Assembly (NCBI GenBank): GCA_024637295.1
Contig: JAGXFL010000001.1
Location: 252,215-316,214 of the forward strand
Length of the DNA stretch: 64,000 nucleotides
DNA from: Sulfuricurvum sp.
GTDB taxonomy: Bacteria > Campylobacterota > Campylobacteria > Campylobacterales > Sulfurimonadaceae
Direction of reading: 5' to 3'
The notes beneath the pieces are model-generated. The model was not told where the DNA came from. It did no database searches and saw only the letters and a list, made by a program, of their open reading frames with translations. This document shows positions 34,114 to 43,458 of this stretch, piece after piece. The number at the start of each line of letters is the position of its first letter. Position 1 is the stretch's first letter. Position numbers and translations under genes: made by a program.

Positions 34114-35564
34114 AAATTGTATTACTTTCACTGTGCACAGCAGCTATCCTTATGGGGGCAACCGGAGATTCTCAGTCAGTTTTGAGTGAAGTGAGCAAAT
34201 TGCGTCAAAAATACGAAGAGTGCCGTGCGAGTCAAAATGATATCAAAGGGATAGATCCCAAAGTATTAGCTGATTGCAGAGACGAAAATAAAAAAATTGT
34301 GATTGAAATCGCGCAAAAAAATGGGGTCATCAAAAGTCTTGAACAGACGATGCTCGTACGTGATCGTGCGTACCGTGAGACAAATGCTCGAAATAAGAAT
34401 TTAGTAGCGCAATTGCACACGGATCAAGTTTCAAGACAAGAACGTGAAATGTTGAAAAAAGCCCTTGTTGACGTCAAGGGGGAACTTGCACTCGCACAGA
34501 AAGAACTCAGAGGAGGCAGTTCGTCGTTAGTCAAGGTTCGTGAAGAACTAAATACCGCAAAGGCTACGCTTGCCAAAGTCCAATCACAGCCATCACAAGT
34601 GCAAACAGTCAAAAAAGTGGTGACAAAAGTGGTCGAATCTACTGAAAAAGTTCAAAGCTTGCAAGCACAATTACATGCGGCAAATCTGGTTATTGAACAA
34701 CTACGAAGTGCCCCTGCCAAGCCATCGGCACAACAGCCTCAAGTTATCTATAAGGACCGTATCGTAACACAGGAAAAAATCGTTTATAAAGATCGACCGG
34801 TAGAAAAGATCGTGACTAAAACGGTTGAATCGACTGAAAAAATCCAAGCTCTGACACGTGATTTGGCAAATGCTCAAGCTATGATCGCAAAACTAAAAAA
34901 AGATAGCTCTCAAGTGGTCTATAAAGATCGCATCGTAAAACAGGAAAAAGTAGTTTACAAAGATCGTCCAATAGAAAAAGTGGTCGAAAAAGTCGTTTAT
35001 AGAGACCGCCCGATAGAAAAAGAAAAAATAGTCGAAAAAATCGTATACAAAGACCGTCCTGTTGAAAAAGTAGTCACAAAAACAGTAATTGTGGAAAAAG
35101 CAATCATTGATGAGAATACTCGACGTAAGATGGATAAATTGGCATTGGATTTAGAACGTGAAAAAACCCTCAATAAAAAACTGACGGATGATCTTGCAAA
35201 AGCGCCAGTAAAACGAATTGTTGCAACTGCGCTTCCATCTTTGCCATCGACGGCTCCAAAACCACTATCTACCGTTAAAACAGTAGTTGCACACGCAGTC
35301 AAAAAAGTACAACCTGTAGAAGAAGCAGTTGTCAAGAGTACAAAAAAATCTTCAGGTGTGTACCGTATGGCCAGTGAAGCACCAATCTATAGCAGCCCTA
35401 ATGGGAAAGTCATAGATACTTGGGAAGCACGCCGTTCGTTTACCGGAAGCGGTGCATCTAACGGATGGATACATATAACCGGTTATTTTGTTAACCGCGT
35501 GTTTCAGGGGACCGGTGAGGGAGAAGATCTGTGGGTAAAAGAGAGTGATGCCATCCGTCGATAG
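34110..35564 (+). CDS. Secreted coiled-coil protein with YKDR/EK repeats and a C-terminal SH3-like domain
   Basis: 484 residues, TTG start sharing TTGA with the trmA stop codon. A signal peptide (LLSLCTAAILMGA) is followed by a long coiled coil (about 20-150). The centre (about 175-350) is repetitive: two tandem units each run VTK-VESTEK-QxL, a short helix, then YKDRIV-QEK-VYKDRP-EK, and the pattern [VI]YKDR occurs six times. The last 70 residues (GVYRMASEAPIYSSPNGKVI and WIHITGYFVN) look like a bacterial SH3-like wall-binding domain. The function is unknown; it may span the periplasm or bind peptidoglycan. The repeat region is lysine- and valine-rich. Confidence 0.85.
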   Translation: MKIVLLSLCTAAILMGATGDSQSVLSEVSKLRQKYEECRASQNDIKGIDPKVLADCRDENKKIVIEIAQKNGVIKSLEQTMLVRDRAYRETNARNKNLVAQLHTDQVSRQEREMLKKALVDVKGELALAQKELRGGSSSLVKVREELNTAKATLAKVQSQPSQVQTVKKVVTKVVESTEKVQSLQAQLHAANLVIEQLRSAPAKPSAQQPQVIYKDRIVTQEKIVYKDRPVEKIVTKTVESTEKIQALTRDLANAQAMIAKLKKDSSQVVYKDRIVKQEKVVYKDRPIEKVVEKVVYRDRPIEKEKIVEKIVYKDRPVEKVVTKTVIVEKAIIDENTRRKMDKLALDLEREKTLNKKLTDDLAKAPVKRIVATALPSLPSTAPKPLSTVKTVVAHAVKKVQPVEEAVVKSTKKSSGVYRMASEAPIYSSPNGKVIDTWEARRSFTGSGASNGWIHITGYFVNRVFQGTGEGEDLWVKESDAIRR

Positions 35565-35603
35565 ATTATTTTACTTTATATATAAGTAAACTAGTAAGGA
35601 TAC

Positions 35604-35632
35604 TTGACTATAAATATAATTGCCATTATAAT
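35604..35632 (+). promoter_or_regulatory. Promoter of the DUF4395-rrf2 pair
   Basis: TTGACT (35604-35609) and TATAAT (35627-35632) are 17 bp apart. The -10 is part of a direct repeat, TATAATTGCCA (35615-35625) and TATAATTTGCCA (35627-35638), spaced about one helical turn, which could be a regulator site. Confidence 0.75.
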
Positions 35633-35656
35633 TTGCCAAATTTATAAGGAATTATT

Positions 35657-36100
35657 ATGTCAAAAGCATGCCCGTTACTTTTTCGACAAGTCGATGCCAA
35701 TATCAGTAAGATGAGTGCTGTCACTGTTTCATTAGGTGTTATCACTTATTTAGTAACGATGCAAAAATTCATTTTAATCTTCATCATCATTGATTTTATT
35801 CTCCGTCTTAGTAAACTAAAAGGGTTTAGCCCTATTTTTAGAGTCTCTTGTTTTATTAAAACATCCTTGAACCTTCCGACACGTCTTGAAGATGCCGGAG
35901 CTAAGCGATTAGCCGCAATATTTGGTTTGACTTTTTCGATTGCAATACTTGCTTTTGATATACTTGGATTTGTATTCGGGATTTGGATCGTTGCTGCTAT
36001 TTTTATTGCATGTGTCGTTTTGGATTTGTTGTTTGATTACTGTATAGCGTGTCAGGTTTACAGTATGGCGAGAAAAATTTATCCAAAAGGATTTGAATAA
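35657..36100 (+). CDS. DUF4395 membrane protein
   Basis: 147 residues with AAGGAATT before the ATG. The N-terminus CPLLFRQVDANISKMSA is typical of DUF4395, and there are four hydrophobic helices. The C-terminus has DYCIACQVY, a CxxC that could be redox-active or bind metal. Function is not known. It precedes an Rrf2 regulator by 1 bp, so it may be that regulator's target. Confidence 0.8.
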   Translation: MSKACPLLFRQVDANISKMSAVTVSLGVITYLVTMQKFILIFIIIDFILRLSKLKGFSPIFRVSCFIKTSLNLPTRLEDAGAKRLAAIFGLTFSIAILAFDILGFVFGIWIVAAIFIACVVLDLLFDYCIACQVYSMARKIYPKGFE

Positions 36101-36101
36101 G

Positions 36102-36506
36102 ATGGCGGCATTGTCTTCAAAAGCCATTTACGGGTTGGCAGCAATGCATGTATTATCACATGCGACAAATGGACGTTCAATGCAGGTAAAAGAAATTGCT
36201 GCAATGACACAGATTTCACACGCATATTTAGAACAGTTACTTTCTATCATGCGTCGTCAAAATTTGGTTCAAAGCATTCGAGGGGCATCCGGCGGTTATA
36301 AATTGGCACGACCTGCACATGAGATCGAGGTTATTGAAATCATTGAAACCTTAGAAGGGCCATTTTATAAGGTCGAAGGTAATGTCGGATCGAGTTTGAT
36401 TTTGGAGTATTTTTGGCGAGAAATTGAATCGAAGATGCAGAAGCTTTTTGCATTAAAACTATCTGAATTGGATCAGGCATATCAACCTCATTTTTATGAA
36501 ATCTAA
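36102..36506 (+). CDS. Rrf2 family transcriptional regulator without cysteines
   Basis: 134 residues from ATG 36102, with AAAGGA upstream. The winged-helix N-terminus is typical (AALSSKAIYGLAAMHVLSHA, VKEIAAMTQISHAYLEQLL, and the wing SIRGASGGYKLARP). IscR-type members bind a 2Fe-2S cluster with three cysteines near residues 90-105. This protein has no cysteine at all, so it must sense something else, as CymR does through a partner. It probably regulates its own operon. Confidence 0.9.
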   Translation: MAALSSKAIYGLAAMHVLSHATNGRSMQVKEIAAMTQISHAYLEQLLSIMRRQNLVQSIRGASGGYKLARPAHEIEVIEIIETLEGPFYKVEGNVGSSLILEYFWREIESKMQKLFALKLSELDQAYQPHFYEI

Positions 36507-36531
36507 GCGTTCACAAAAGGTGACAGCTTAG
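36503..36531 (+). terminator. Hairpin at the end of rrf2
   Basis: CTAAGC/GCTTAG with an inner TCAC/GTGA and a 2x2 internal loop, followed by CGTTTT. The Rrf2 stop codon is in the left arm, and the right arm overlaps the end of the convergent small gene. It may serve both strands. Confidence 0.55.
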
Positions 36532-36782
36532 CGTTTTGAATAGTGCGCTTCGATACGTTTACGGTTACTCATCATCATGATTTCGATTTCACCGGCTGTT
36601 TTTGCATAATAAATATTTTCGATACTCTTGCTGTTTTTTTGAGATTGAACTTCGGTGTAAAAGTCCTCAAGAGTTTTTCCCGTCTCTTTACTGATTCGCA
36701 TCACTTTCGGTGACTTTTTAGTTGCTTTGTACGATTCCAGATAGTTGGATCGTAGAGACTCGCTGATTTCGTTTTTACTCAT
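36528..36782 (-). CDS. Small hypothetical protein of 84 residues
   Basis: Charged and mostly helical (SESLRSNYLESYKATKK, then EIEIMMMSNRKRIEAHY). No family recognised, no membrane helix, no cysteine. It follows recO on the - strand by about 50 bp. Confidence 0.68.
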   Translation of the reverse strand: MSKNEISESLRSNYLESYKATKKSPKVMRISKETGKTLEDFYTEVQSQKNSKSIENIYYAKTAGEIEIMMMSNRKRIEAHYSKR

Positions 36783-36835
36783 TTAATTCTCGTTGTTTAG
36801 ATATGCTAACATAAAAGCAAAAAGTGTTCCGACAT

Positions 36836-37453
36836 TCATAATCCTTCACTCATGACATACCATAGCCGCTCGATTTCAGTATCGTCCAAAAAGAGGGTTG
36901 AATAGTGTTCAAAAAGCCATAAAAGCCCTTTGGAATTAATGGAAAGGGTATGAGAACACTCTTGATGCGCCGGTAAAAATGCTCGTATCAATGAAATATT
37001 CTCTTCTATTGCTTCATTGCAAAAAAAACAATTCATCTGTGAATGCAATCTTCCCTCATATTCCAATAGTTCGGTATACGCTTCAATAGCAAGTCGTTTA
37101 GGGTTTTGTTTCCCCCATTGTTCGGCACAATTATTGAGTAATTGGTAATAAAAAGGACCAATCTCTTCTGAGCTACCGATATGAGGATAAAACAGTGTAA
37201 TAAACTGTTGCCAAATCAAAATGCGATTATATTCTCCCATCCAGGGATACCCAAGATGGATGACATCGCGCATTCTTGCGATAGAGGTTTTGAGTGAATT
37301 TTCAGATTCATAATCAATCTTAAAGCCCAAATTGATAGGGCTGTGACGTGCGCCGTAGAACCGGTAAAGCGTTGTTAAGCAATCCTCGGATATGATGGTA
37401 ACTATCATATCTTCGTCACGTACTCGACTGAGTTTGATTATAAATCCCTGCAT
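36836..37453 (-). CDS. recO: DNA repair protein RecO
   Basis: 205 residues, the short epsilon-type RecO. The N-terminal OB-fold region has QGFIIKLSRVRDEDMIVTII. The C-terminal part has one CxxC-type knuckle (CFFCNEAIE) and a later Cys instead of the four cysteines of longer homologues. RecO loads RecA on SSB-coated DNA with RecR. The family call rests on the N-terminus and size. Confidence 0.8.
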   Translation of the reverse strand: MQGFIIKLSRVRDEDMIVTIISEDCLTTLYRFYGARHSPINLGFKIDYESENSLKTSIARMRDVIHLGYPWMGEYNRILIWQQFITLFYPHIGSSEEIGPFYYQLLNNCAEQWGKQNPKRLAIEAYTELLEYEGRLHSQMNCFFCNEAIEENISLIRAFLPAHQECSHTLSINSKGLLWLFEHYSTLFLDDTEIERLWYVMSEGL

Positions 37454-37603
37454 TATTTGCTTCTAAACTACACTTTTCTTTATTGATTTATTTAACTGTA
37501 CACGTATTTTAAACTTTTTTAACCTAATTATTGGTAAAATAAAGAAATATTCATCTCCTTTAGACTAGTTATGTTTAAAAAGAGATTAAATACAAACAAT
37601 TTC

Positions 37604-37615
37604 CGGAATTTTCCG
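37604..37615. promoter_or_regulatory. Palindrome upstream of gltB
   Basis: CGGAATTTTCCG, a 12-bp inverted repeat about 20 bp before the gltB start. It is a possible operator; no known site matches. Confidence 0.25.
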
Positions 37616-37636
37616 ATGACATAAGGTGATATCTCA

Positions 37637-40600
37637 GTGGAATACCAAGATTTATTACGATCATTTAAAGACAACTGTGGTTTTGGTTTGATCGCCAACA
37701 TAAAAAATCGTCCATCTCATGAAACACTTGAAAATGCGATTACTGCTTTAGAGCGTATGATGCACCGCGGTGCGGTAGCTGCAGATGGTAAGACAGGTGA
37801 TGGAAGTGGCTTGTTGCTCTCTATCCCACAAGAGTTTATGCGTTCATGTGCTGCTGAAAAAGGGATTGAGCTTCCTGAGCTGTATGCGATTGCCGTTGTA
37901 TTTACCCGTAATCCTGAACAATTAATCGAATTGGAACGTGTCTGTGCCATGAATGACTTGAAAGTCGTTTTGGATCGTGTTGTACCGCTTGATACTAATG
38001 CTCTTGGGGAACAGGCATTGCAAAGTCTCCCTGAAATTCATCATCTTTTTATTACCCCTAATTCATTAATGGCAAGTCAGCGCTTTGACGCACTTTTATA
38101 TTTAAGTCGCAAAGAGACAGAGCATAAGTTTGTTGGTGATGAGGATTTTTATATCCCATCAATGTCTACGAGAGTTATTTCGTATAAAGGGCTTATCATG
38201 CCCACACATATCAAAGAGTTTTATACCGATTTTCAAAATGACAATTTTAAAATATCTTTTTCATTGTTTCACCAACGTTTCTCCACGAATACATTACCAA
38301 AATGGCGTTTAGCACAGCCGTTTCGTGCGGTTGCACACAATGGTGAAATTAACTCGGTAGAAGCAAACCGTTTCAATGTCGCCGTTAAATCTGAATCGAT
38401 CACGAGTGAAGTGTTCACGGATGAAGAGATCGCACGTTTGTTGCCGATTTTGCAACCGCATGGTTCAGACAGTGCAAGTGCCGACAACTTCTTTGAGTTT
38501 TTGATTGCCAATGGGATGGATTTCTTTAAAGCCGCTCGTGCCATTATCCCTGCACCTTGGCAAAATGCTCCCCAAATGGATCCACAGCTAAGAGCATTTT
38601 ATGAATATCATTCGACTGTTTTTGAAGCGTGGGACGGACCTGCTGCGTTTTCATTGACAGATGGCCGTTATATTGGGTGTGTGTTGGATCGTAATGGTCT
38701 ACGCCCGTCTAAATATATTATTACGCATGATGATACTTTATTGATCGCAAGCGAATACGGGGTTATTGATATTGCAGAAGAGAACATCAAAGAGCGTGGA
38801 CGGTTACAGTCAGGTCAGATGATCGGATTGGATCTGAAATTTGGAAAAGTCTTGAAAGATGAGGATATTAATGAATATCTAAAAACCTCTAATCCTTATA
38901 TGACATGGTTGAACGACCACTTGACCTATCTTCAAGAACATGTTGAAAACCAATACGTTACTAAATGCGATTGCACGGTAAAAGAATTGATACAGCGTCA
39001 GCGTTATTACAACATCACACAAGAGATCGTCGAACAGGTTATTGAACCGATGATGCGCGATGGTAAAGAGGCAGTAGGGTCCATGGGTGACGATACTCCG
39101 CTCGCCGCATTTAGTACGGTTCAACGCAGTTTCAGTGACTTCTTCAAACAACGTTTTGCGCAAGTGACTAATCCGCCGATTGACCCGATTCGTGAAAAAG
39201 TGGTTATGAGCTTGAATACTGGTTTTGGTGAGACGCACAACATCTTAAATGAAATACCATCTCACGCTAATCGTCTAAAAGCGATTTCACCGATTATGCT
39301 CAAGGAGAAATTAGAGGTATTGAAATCTTTTGGAGATAAAAAGTCTCCACGATATAAAGCTTCTTTTACGTATAAGACATTTTCAACAGCGTATAAAGGA
39401 TCTTTGCGCGATGCTTTAGGTGCTTTGTCAGAAGAGATCATAAAAGCTGTGAAGGAAGAGGGTGTACGTATCATAATCCTTGATGACAGTGATTTCGACA
39501 GTGAGCATAAGACAATCCCGATGCTTATGGCGGTTGGGCGCATCAGTCGTGCATTGCTGGATGCTAAAGTCCGTCATTTAGGGTCAATTATCGCCTCTAC
39601 ATGTGAAGTTGTTGATTCTCACGGTGCTGCGACATTGATCGCGTATGGTGCGAGTGCGGTTTATCCAAGTCTTCTTTTTGCAACCATTGCATCTCGTGTC
39701 AAGCAAACACATGGTGACGATACAAGCTGTACCGAAGCCTTTAAGTCGGCTCATTATGCGCTTAACGGTGGATTGCTTAAAATCATGTCAAAAATGGGTA
39801 TCGCCACTATCGGGTCTTACCGTAACTCAGGCTTGTTTGATGTCATGGGTTTAAGCCGTGAGATAGTTGATGAGTGTTTTGGAGATTCTCATGTGATGAT
39901 TCCCGGACTTACGTATGAAGATATTGACGAGCGTTTGGTCAGAAATCATAAAGAAGCGTTTGAACAAAATGGGTTTAATCGTATCTTCCCACTTAAGATA
40001 GGTGGCTATTACAAGTTCTACAACGGTCAAGAGCATCATGATTTTAATCCAGATGTGATTCATGCTATTCATCGTGTTTCTAAAAGCGGCAAACGTGAAG
40101 ATTTTGACTATTTAACCTCATTGGTCAACAAGCGCGGTCAAAAATTCATTCGTGATTTCTTTGAATTTAAATCCGATCGTGCAAGTATTGACATCTCAAA
40201 AGTCGAATCAAAAGAAAAAATCTTCAAACGTTTCGCATCGGCTGCGATGAGTTTGGGGTCTATCTCTCCTGAGGCACATGAGTGTTTAGCTGTTGCTATG
40301 AATACCATCGGTGCACAAAGCAATTCAGGTGAGGGCGGTGAAGATTCAGCACGTTTTGATACATTGAAAAACTCAAAGATCAAACAGGTAGCATCAGGAC
40401 GCTTTGGGGTAACCCCAGCTTATTTACGCAGTGCCGAAGAGATCCAGATCAAAGTGGCACAAGGTGCAAAACCGGGTGAGGGTGGTCAATTGCCTGGTCA
40501 TAAGGTTTCACCTTTGATCGCACGATTACGTCATACAACGCCGGGCGTAACCTTGATCTCACCTCCGCCTCATCATGATATCTATTCGATTGAGGATTTG

Positions 40601-42073
40601 GCGCAGCTGATTTTTGACATGAAACAAGTCAATCCAAACGCTACAGTAGCGGTAAAACTTGTATCTGCTGCGGGTGTTGGAACCATTGCGGCAGGTGTTG
40701 CAAAAGCGTATGCAGACAAGATCGTTATCTCAGGTGGTGATGGCGGAACGGGTGCCGCACCATTAACATCGATCAAATTTGCGGGTAATCCATGGGAACT
40801 GGGACTTTCAGAAGCGCATAACGCATTGAAAGTGAATAATCTTCGTGGTTTGGTTCATGTTCAAACCGATGGCGGACTTAAAACAGGTCAAGATGTTGTA
40901 AAAGCTGCACTTTTGGGTGCTGAAAGCTATGCATTCGGTACTGGAGCGTTGACCATTATCGGATGTAAACTGTTGCGTATTTGTCATGTCAATAAGTGTT
41001 CAGTAGGTATTGCAACACAAAACGAAAAACTACGCAGCGAGTATTTTACAGGTACGGTTGAACAGTTGATCAATTACTTTACCTATTTGGCTGAAGACGT
41101 TCGTCAGATCATGGCAAAGCTTGGTTATGAGACGATGGAAGAGTTGGTTGGACGCAGTGACCTGTTGCAAGTAACCGACAATGAGTTCGCACGTAAATTT
41201 GATTTTAGCAATATTTTGCATCGTGAAGAGGGTGTTAATACGTGTCAGACTGATACCAACAAGCCATTTGATGATAATGAATTTGAAAAAGACGTTTTGT
41301 GTGAAGCGATGGATGCTATCAAAAATCCTGAGCGTCCTGTTCATATTAAACGTACCATTTGTAATGTTAACCGAAGTTTTGGTGCTCGTATTAGCGGTGA
41401 AATAGCACAGTATTACGGTGATGCCGGATTAAAATCAGATACGATCCGTATTAATCTGACAGGGATTGCAGGTCAAGCTTTGGGTGCCTTCTTGATCAAC
41501 GGTATCTCGTTGCATGTTGACGGTGTTGCCAATGACTATATCGGTAAAGGGATGCATGGCGGTAAGATCGTCATCAAGTCGAAAAACCAAGGCGAATCAT
41601 TTGCAGCGGGCGGTAATACATGTCTATACGGTGCTACAGGCGGTAAGTTGTTTATTGCCGGATCGGTTGGTGAGCGTTTTGCCGTTCGTAACTCCGGTGC
41701 ATTTGCAGTTGTTGAGGGGACAGGTGATAACGCATGTGAATACATGACAGGCGGTATTGTTGTGATCCTAGGTAAAACAGGGATCAATTTCGGTGCAGGG
41801 ATGACAGGTGGTGTTGCATTTGTCTACGATGAAAATCACAGTTTTGTTGAAAATGTTAATCGTGAATTGGTTGATGCTTTACGTATTGATACGGATGACG
41901 GTGACGAAGCACGTCATTATCTAAAACGTCTATTACAAGACTATTTGGCAGAAACACAGAGTGAAAAAGCACAGAAGTTACTTAATAATTTCCGTGATGA
42001 GATCCGTAATTTTTGGATGGTTCGTCCGAAAAACTTAACCAAATTGCCACTTAATCCTGATAAAGGGGACTAA
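37637..42073 (+). CDS. gltB: Glutamate synthase large subunit
   Basis: 1478 residues, GTG start with AAGGTGA seven bases before. The class-II glutamine amidotransferase uses Cys14 (DNCGFG) as nucleophile after removal of a 13-residue propeptide. FHQRFSTNT and AHNGEINSVEANR are in the same domain. The central and FMN domains follow, with GEGGEDSARF, PGEGGQLPGHK and SGGDGGTGAAPLTSIK. The 3Fe-4S cluster ligands are in CKLLRICHVNKC. The GXGXG beta-helix makes up the C-terminus. With GltD it makes two glutamates from glutamine and 2-oxoglutarate. It heads a run of co-directional genes. Confidence 0.97.
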   Translation: MEYQDLLRSFKDNCGFGLIANIKNRPSHETLENAITALERMMHRGAVAADGKTGDGSGLLLSIPQEFMRSCAAEKGIELPELYAIAVVFTRNPEQLIELERVCAMNDLKVVLDRVVPLDTNALGEQALQSLPEIHHLFITPNSLMASQRFDALLYLSRKETEHKFVGDEDFYIPSMSTRVISYKGLIMPTHIKEFYTDFQNDNFKISFSLFHQRFSTNTLPKWRLAQPFRAVAHNGEINSVEANRFNVAVKSESITSEVFTDEEIARLLPILQPHGSDSASADNFFEFLIANGMDFFKAARAIIPAPWQNAPQMDPQLRAFYEYHSTVFEAWDGPAAFSLTDGRYIGCVLDRNGLRPSKYIITHDDTLLIASEYGVIDIAEENIKERGRLQSGQMIGLDLKFGKVLKDEDINEYLKTSNPYMTWLNDHLTYLQEHVENQYVTKCDCTVKELIQRQRYYNITQEIVEQVIEPMMRDGKEAVGSMGDDTPLAAFSTVQRSFSDFFKQRFAQVTNPPIDPIREKVVMSLNTGFGETHNILNEIPSHANRLKAISPIMLKEKLEVLKSFGDKKSPRYKASFTYKTFSTAYKGSLRDALGALSEEIIKAVKEEGVRIIILDDSDFDSEHKTIPMLMAVGRISRALLDAKVRHLGSIIASTCEVVDSHGAATLIAYGASAVYPSLLFATIASRVKQTHGDDTSCTEAFKSAHYALNGGLLKIMSKMGIATIGSYRNSGLFDVMGLSREIVDECFGDSHVMIPGLTYEDIDERLVRNHKEAFEQNGFNRIFPLKIGGYYKFYNGQEHHDFNPDVIHAIHRVSKSGKREDFDYLTSLVNKRGQKFIRDFFEFKSDRASIDISKVESKEKIFKRFASAAMSLGSISPEAHECLAVAMNTIGAQSNSGEGGEDSARFDTLKNSKIKQVASGRFGVTPAYLRSAEEIQIKVAQGAKPGEGGQLPGHKVSPLIARLRHTTPGVTLISPPPHHDIYSIEDLAQLIFDMKQVNPNATVAVKLVSAAGVGTIAAGVAKAYADKIVISGGDGGTGAAPLTSIKFAGNPWELGLSEAHNALKVNNLRGLVHVQTDGGLKTGQDVVKAALLGAESYAFGTGALTIIGCKLLRICHVNKCSVGIATQNEKLRSEYFTGTVEQLINYFTYLAEDVRQIMAKLGYETMEELVGRSDLLQVTDNEFARKFDFSNILHREEGVNTCQTDTNKPFDDNEFEKDVLCEAMDAIKNPERPVHIKRTICNVNRSFGARISGEIAQYYGDAGLKSDTIRINLTGIAGQALGAFLINGISLHVDGVANDYIGKGMHGGKIVIKSKNQGESFAAGGNTCLYGATGGKLFIAGSVGERFAVRNSGAFAVVEGTGDNACEYMTGGIVVILGKTGINFGAGMTGGVAFVYDENHSFVENVNRELVDALRIDTDDGDEARHYLKRLLQDYLAETQSEKAQKLLNNFRDEIRNFWMVRPKNLTKLPLNPDKGD

Positions 42074-42075
42074 TT

Positions 42076-43458
42076 ATGAGAGAATTTTTAACCATTGAAC
42101 GTATTGATCCAAGTAAACGCGGTGTTGTTCAGCGACTCAAAGACTTTAGTGAAATATATGAGCCTGTTGACTCCCATGAAGCATCATCTCAAAGTGATCG
42201 TTGTATCCAGTGCGGTGATCCGTTTTGTCTGAATAAATGTCCACTGCACAACTATATTCCACAGTGGCTAAAAGCAGTTGCAGAGAAAGATTTGAGCTTT
42301 GCGTTTAAACTTTCTAATGAACCCTCACCTTTTCCGGAAGTAATGGGGCGCGTGTGTCCGCATGACCGTTTATGCGAAGGCGATTGTACTCTCAATGACG
42401 GACATGGAGCCATTACCATCGGATCTATTGAGACCTTCATTAACGAAGAGGGATTCAAGCAAGGGATGAAACCTTATTTTCCAGGTATAACAACGGATAA
42501 AAAAGTAGCGATAATCGGTTCAGGACCTGCTGGCCTCTCCGCAGCAACCTATTTGTTACGTTCGGGTGTCGCAGTGACGATGTATGAACGTAGTGATCGT
42601 GCAGGCGGATTGCTGACGTACGGGATACCAAATTTCAAATTAGATAAAAAAATTGTAGAGCGTCGTGTTGGATTACTCGAAGAAGCTGGGTTAAAATTAG
42701 TTCTTAATTGCGAAGTCGGTAAAGACATTGAGTTTGATGAGATAGCGGACAGTCACGATGCACTTTTTCTAGGCCTTGGTGCTACAAAATCAAAAACAGC
42801 CAATATTGCAGGAGATCATGCTTCGAATGTGTATGCTGCGATGGAATATCTCACTGCAATACAGCGCAAAAATTTCGGTCTACCGTATGACAAAAAGTTT
42901 GATTTTAAAGATCTACAAGTCGTAGTCATAGGTGGCGGTGATACAGCCATGGACTGTGTCCGTACTGCAAAGCGTGAAGGCGCTAAAAACGTTACGTGTT
43001 TGTATCGTCGTGATGCCCATAATATGCCAGGTTCACAGAGAGAATATAAAAATGCGATCGAAGAGGGGGTAGAGTTTTCATTCTATGCGTCTCCAAAAGA
43101 GGTCCTTTTAAATGACAGCGGCAAAGCAGTAGGTGTCCATATGGCAAAAACCGTATTAGGTGCTAAAGATGCCAGCGGTCGTCAAAAAATGGAAGAAGTC
43201 AAAGGGGCTGATTTTAACGTCAATGCTGACGTGGTTATTTTGGCGCTTGGCTTTGATCCCGCTGTTCCCGCTTTTTTAGCTGAAAACGGTATTTCCGTCA
43301 ACACTTGGGGCGGTATTACGATTGATGAGAAGTTTCAAACAACGACTCCAGGTGTGTATGCCGGTGGAGATTGTTATCGTGGTGCTGATTTAGTGGTTAC
43401 TGCTGCATATGATGGACGTGAAGCTGCTCGTTCAATGGTTAAAGCCTTACTCGGATAA
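42076..43458 (+). CDS. gltD: Glutamate synthase small subunit
   Basis: 460 residues. The N-terminal 4Fe-4S ligands are in CIQCGDPFCLNKCP and CPHDRLCEGDC. The FAD loop is IIGSGPAGLSAATYLL and the NADPH loop is VVIGGGDTAMDCVRTA. It oxidises NADPH and passes electrons to GltB. It begins two bases after gltB and ends in a TAATG overlap with the next gene. Confidence 0.97.
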   Translation: MREFLTIERIDPSKRGVVQRLKDFSEIYEPVDSHEASSQSDRCIQCGDPFCLNKCPLHNYIPQWLKAVAEKDLSFAFKLSNEPSPFPEVMGRVCPHDRLCEGDCTLNDGHGAITIGSIETFINEEGFKQGMKPYFPGITTDKKVAIIGSGPAGLSAATYLLRSGVAVTMYERSDRAGGLLTYGIPNFKLDKKIVERRVGLLEEAGLKLVLNCEVGKDIEFDEIADSHDALFLGLGATKSKTANIAGDHASNVYAAMEYLTAIQRKNFGLPYDKKFDFKDLQVVVIGGGDTAMDCVRTAKREGAKNVTCLYRRDAHNMPGSQREYKNAIEEGVEFSFYASPKEVLLNDSGKAVGVHMAKTVLGAKDASGRQKMEEVKGADFNVNADVVILALGFDPAVPAFLAENGISVNTWGGITIDEKFQTTTPGVYAGGDCYRGADLVVTAAYDGREAARSMVKALLG

